6,668 nucleotides of DNA from Muribaculaceae bacterium (GTDB lineage Bacteria; Bacteroidota; Bacteroidia; Bacteroidales; Muribaculaceae): NCBI GenBank assembly GCA_021443235.1, contig JABUUJ010000041.1, forward strand, positions 62,437 through 69,104. Direction: 5' to 3'. How positions within the stretch are numbered: position 1 is the stretch's first letter; each line of letters opens with the position of its first letter. Of this stretch, positions 6,416 to 6,668 are shown in pieces. The position numbers and the translations under genes were made by a program. The notes below the pieces were generated by a model. The model did not search any database and was not told where the DNA came from. It worked only from the letters and a program-made list of their open reading frames with translations.

Positions 6416-6441
6416 AAAGCCCCGCGTCAGGCGGGGTTTTT
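6416..6441 (+). terminator. Rho-independent terminator after the kinase gene
   Basis: The arms CCCCGC (6420-6425) and GCGGGG (6431-6436) pair perfectly around a five-base loop, GTCAG. A G-T pair and flanking A-T pairs extend the stem, and TTTTT follows at 6437-6441. It begins about 20 bp past the kinase stop, so it ends that transcript and isolates the next gene, which has its own promoter. Confidence 0.92.
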
Positions 6442-6478
6442 GCATGCCCAAAAGTCTTGCAAACGCCGAAGTTTCGCA

Positions 6479-6507
6479 TTGATAACAGTGCGCCAAAAGG
6501 GTATAAT
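6479..6507 (+). promoter_or_regulatory. Sigma-70/SigA-type promoter for the last gene
   Basis: A -35 box TTGATA (6479-6484; five of six bases match TTGACA) and a consensus -10 box TATAAT (6502-6507) are separated by the optimal 17 bp. Transcription would start near 6513-6515, about 48 bases before the ATG at 6562. This architecture fits Bacillota and not the -33/-7 promoters of Bacteroidota, which supports a different origin for this end of the window. Confidence 0.88.
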
Positions 6508-6546
6508 CAACGTGGTATGTTTACTGATAATTTAAATTCTATATAT

Positions 6547-6554
6547 AAAGGGGA
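6547..6554 (+). promoter_or_regulatory. Strong Shine-Dalgarno before the last gene
   Basis: AAAGGGGA is complementary to the anti-Shine-Dalgarno and ends 7 bases before the ATG at 6562, which fixes that start codon over the in-frame ATG at 6571. The Bacteroidales-type genes on the left have no comparable site. Confidence 0.82.
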
Positions 6555-6561
6555 AAAAGAT

Positions 6562-6668
6562 ATGTTTGATATGGACGCAATTAAGAATTCACCTGTAGCA
6601 GTGCTTGGCGGCGGTAATGTCGGAAAGACATGTGCAGCTGACTGCGTAATCAGTGGAAAGAACAAGGA
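6562..6668 (+). CDS. Rossmann-type protein, probable opine/octopine dehydrogenase family, 3' end outside window
   Basis: Only the first 35 codons are present. They read MFDMDAIKNSPVAVLGGG and then NVGKTCAADCVISGKNK. A hydrophobic strand (VAVLG) leads into the glycine-rich loop GGGNVG (residues 16-21) and then an Ala-rich helix (CAAD). This is the usual start of an NAD(P)-binding Rossmann domain. The pattern GGGNxGxxxAADxxxxG is reminiscent of octopine/nopaline (opine) dehydrogenase family proteins, which reduce imines formed from amino acids and 2-oxo acids. The same residues also fit a Walker A pattern, GxxxxGKT, so a P-loop NTPase cannot be excluded from 35 residues. The gene has its own promoter and ribosome binding site and is separated from the kinase gene by a terminator. 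Family assignment is tentative; the existence of the gene is well supported. Confidence 0.6.
   Translation, partial: MFDMDAIKNSPVAVLGGGNVGKTCAADCVISGKNK

Overview
The window appears to contain DNA from two different bacteria joined head to tail. Positions 1 to about 5505 look like a Bacteroidales (Bacteroidota) surface-polysaccharide locus. Evidence is the protein types, mostly CGC/CGT/CGG arginine codons, tightly overlapping genes, and starts at rmlB and rmlA preceded by A/T-rich DNA with no Shine-Dalgarno. Positions from about 5505 to 6668 look like a Clostridia/Lachnospiraceae-type Bacillota genome. There the arginine codons are almost all AGA, and there is a compact rho-independent terminator, a near-perfect TTGATA-17-TATAAT promoter and a strong AAAGGGGA ribosome binding site. 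Genus-level assignment is not possible from the sequence alone.

Left part, all on the + strand: rmlB (75-1274), a 74 bp A/T-rich gap, rmlA (1349-2233), two tandem paralogous FdtA/QdtA-type cupin sugar 3,4-ketoisomerases (2220-2624 and 2624-3067), a DegT/DnrJ/EryC1-family PLP sugar aminotransferase (3064-4191), and an AlgI-like MBOAT O-acyltransferase (4201-5520, C-terminus missing). From rmlA onward the genes overlap or are within 9 bp of each other, so they are very probably one transcript. Together they outline a route: glucose-1-phosphate to dTDP-glucose (RmlA), to dTDP-4-keto-6-deoxyglucose (RmlB), to a dTDP-3-keto-6-deoxyhexose (ketoisomerase), to a dTDP-3-amino-3,6-dideoxyhexose (aminotransferase), i.e. 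a Fuc3N- or Qui3N-type sugar. The MBOAT protein would O-acylate the exported glycan. No rmlC or rmlD is seen, so rhamnose is not indicated.

Right part: the 3' three-quarters of a butyrate-kinase-family acid kinase (about 5504-6397, N-terminal motif missing), a terminator (6416-6441), a promoter (6479-6507), and the first 35 codons of a Rossmann-type protein, probably an opine/octopine dehydrogenase family member (6562 to the window edge).

The junction at about 5500-5515 truncates both the MBOAT gene and the kinase gene. No mobile element or target-site signature is present. A chimeric metagenomic assembly is the simplest explanation. The most biologically interesting item is the tandem ketoisomerase pair. 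Copy 1 lacks one of the two active-site histidines of the HxH motif (Phe instead), and copy 2 keeps both histidines but lacks the conserved D-x-R of the N-terminal motif. This suggests a heteromeric or subfunctionalised enzyme.
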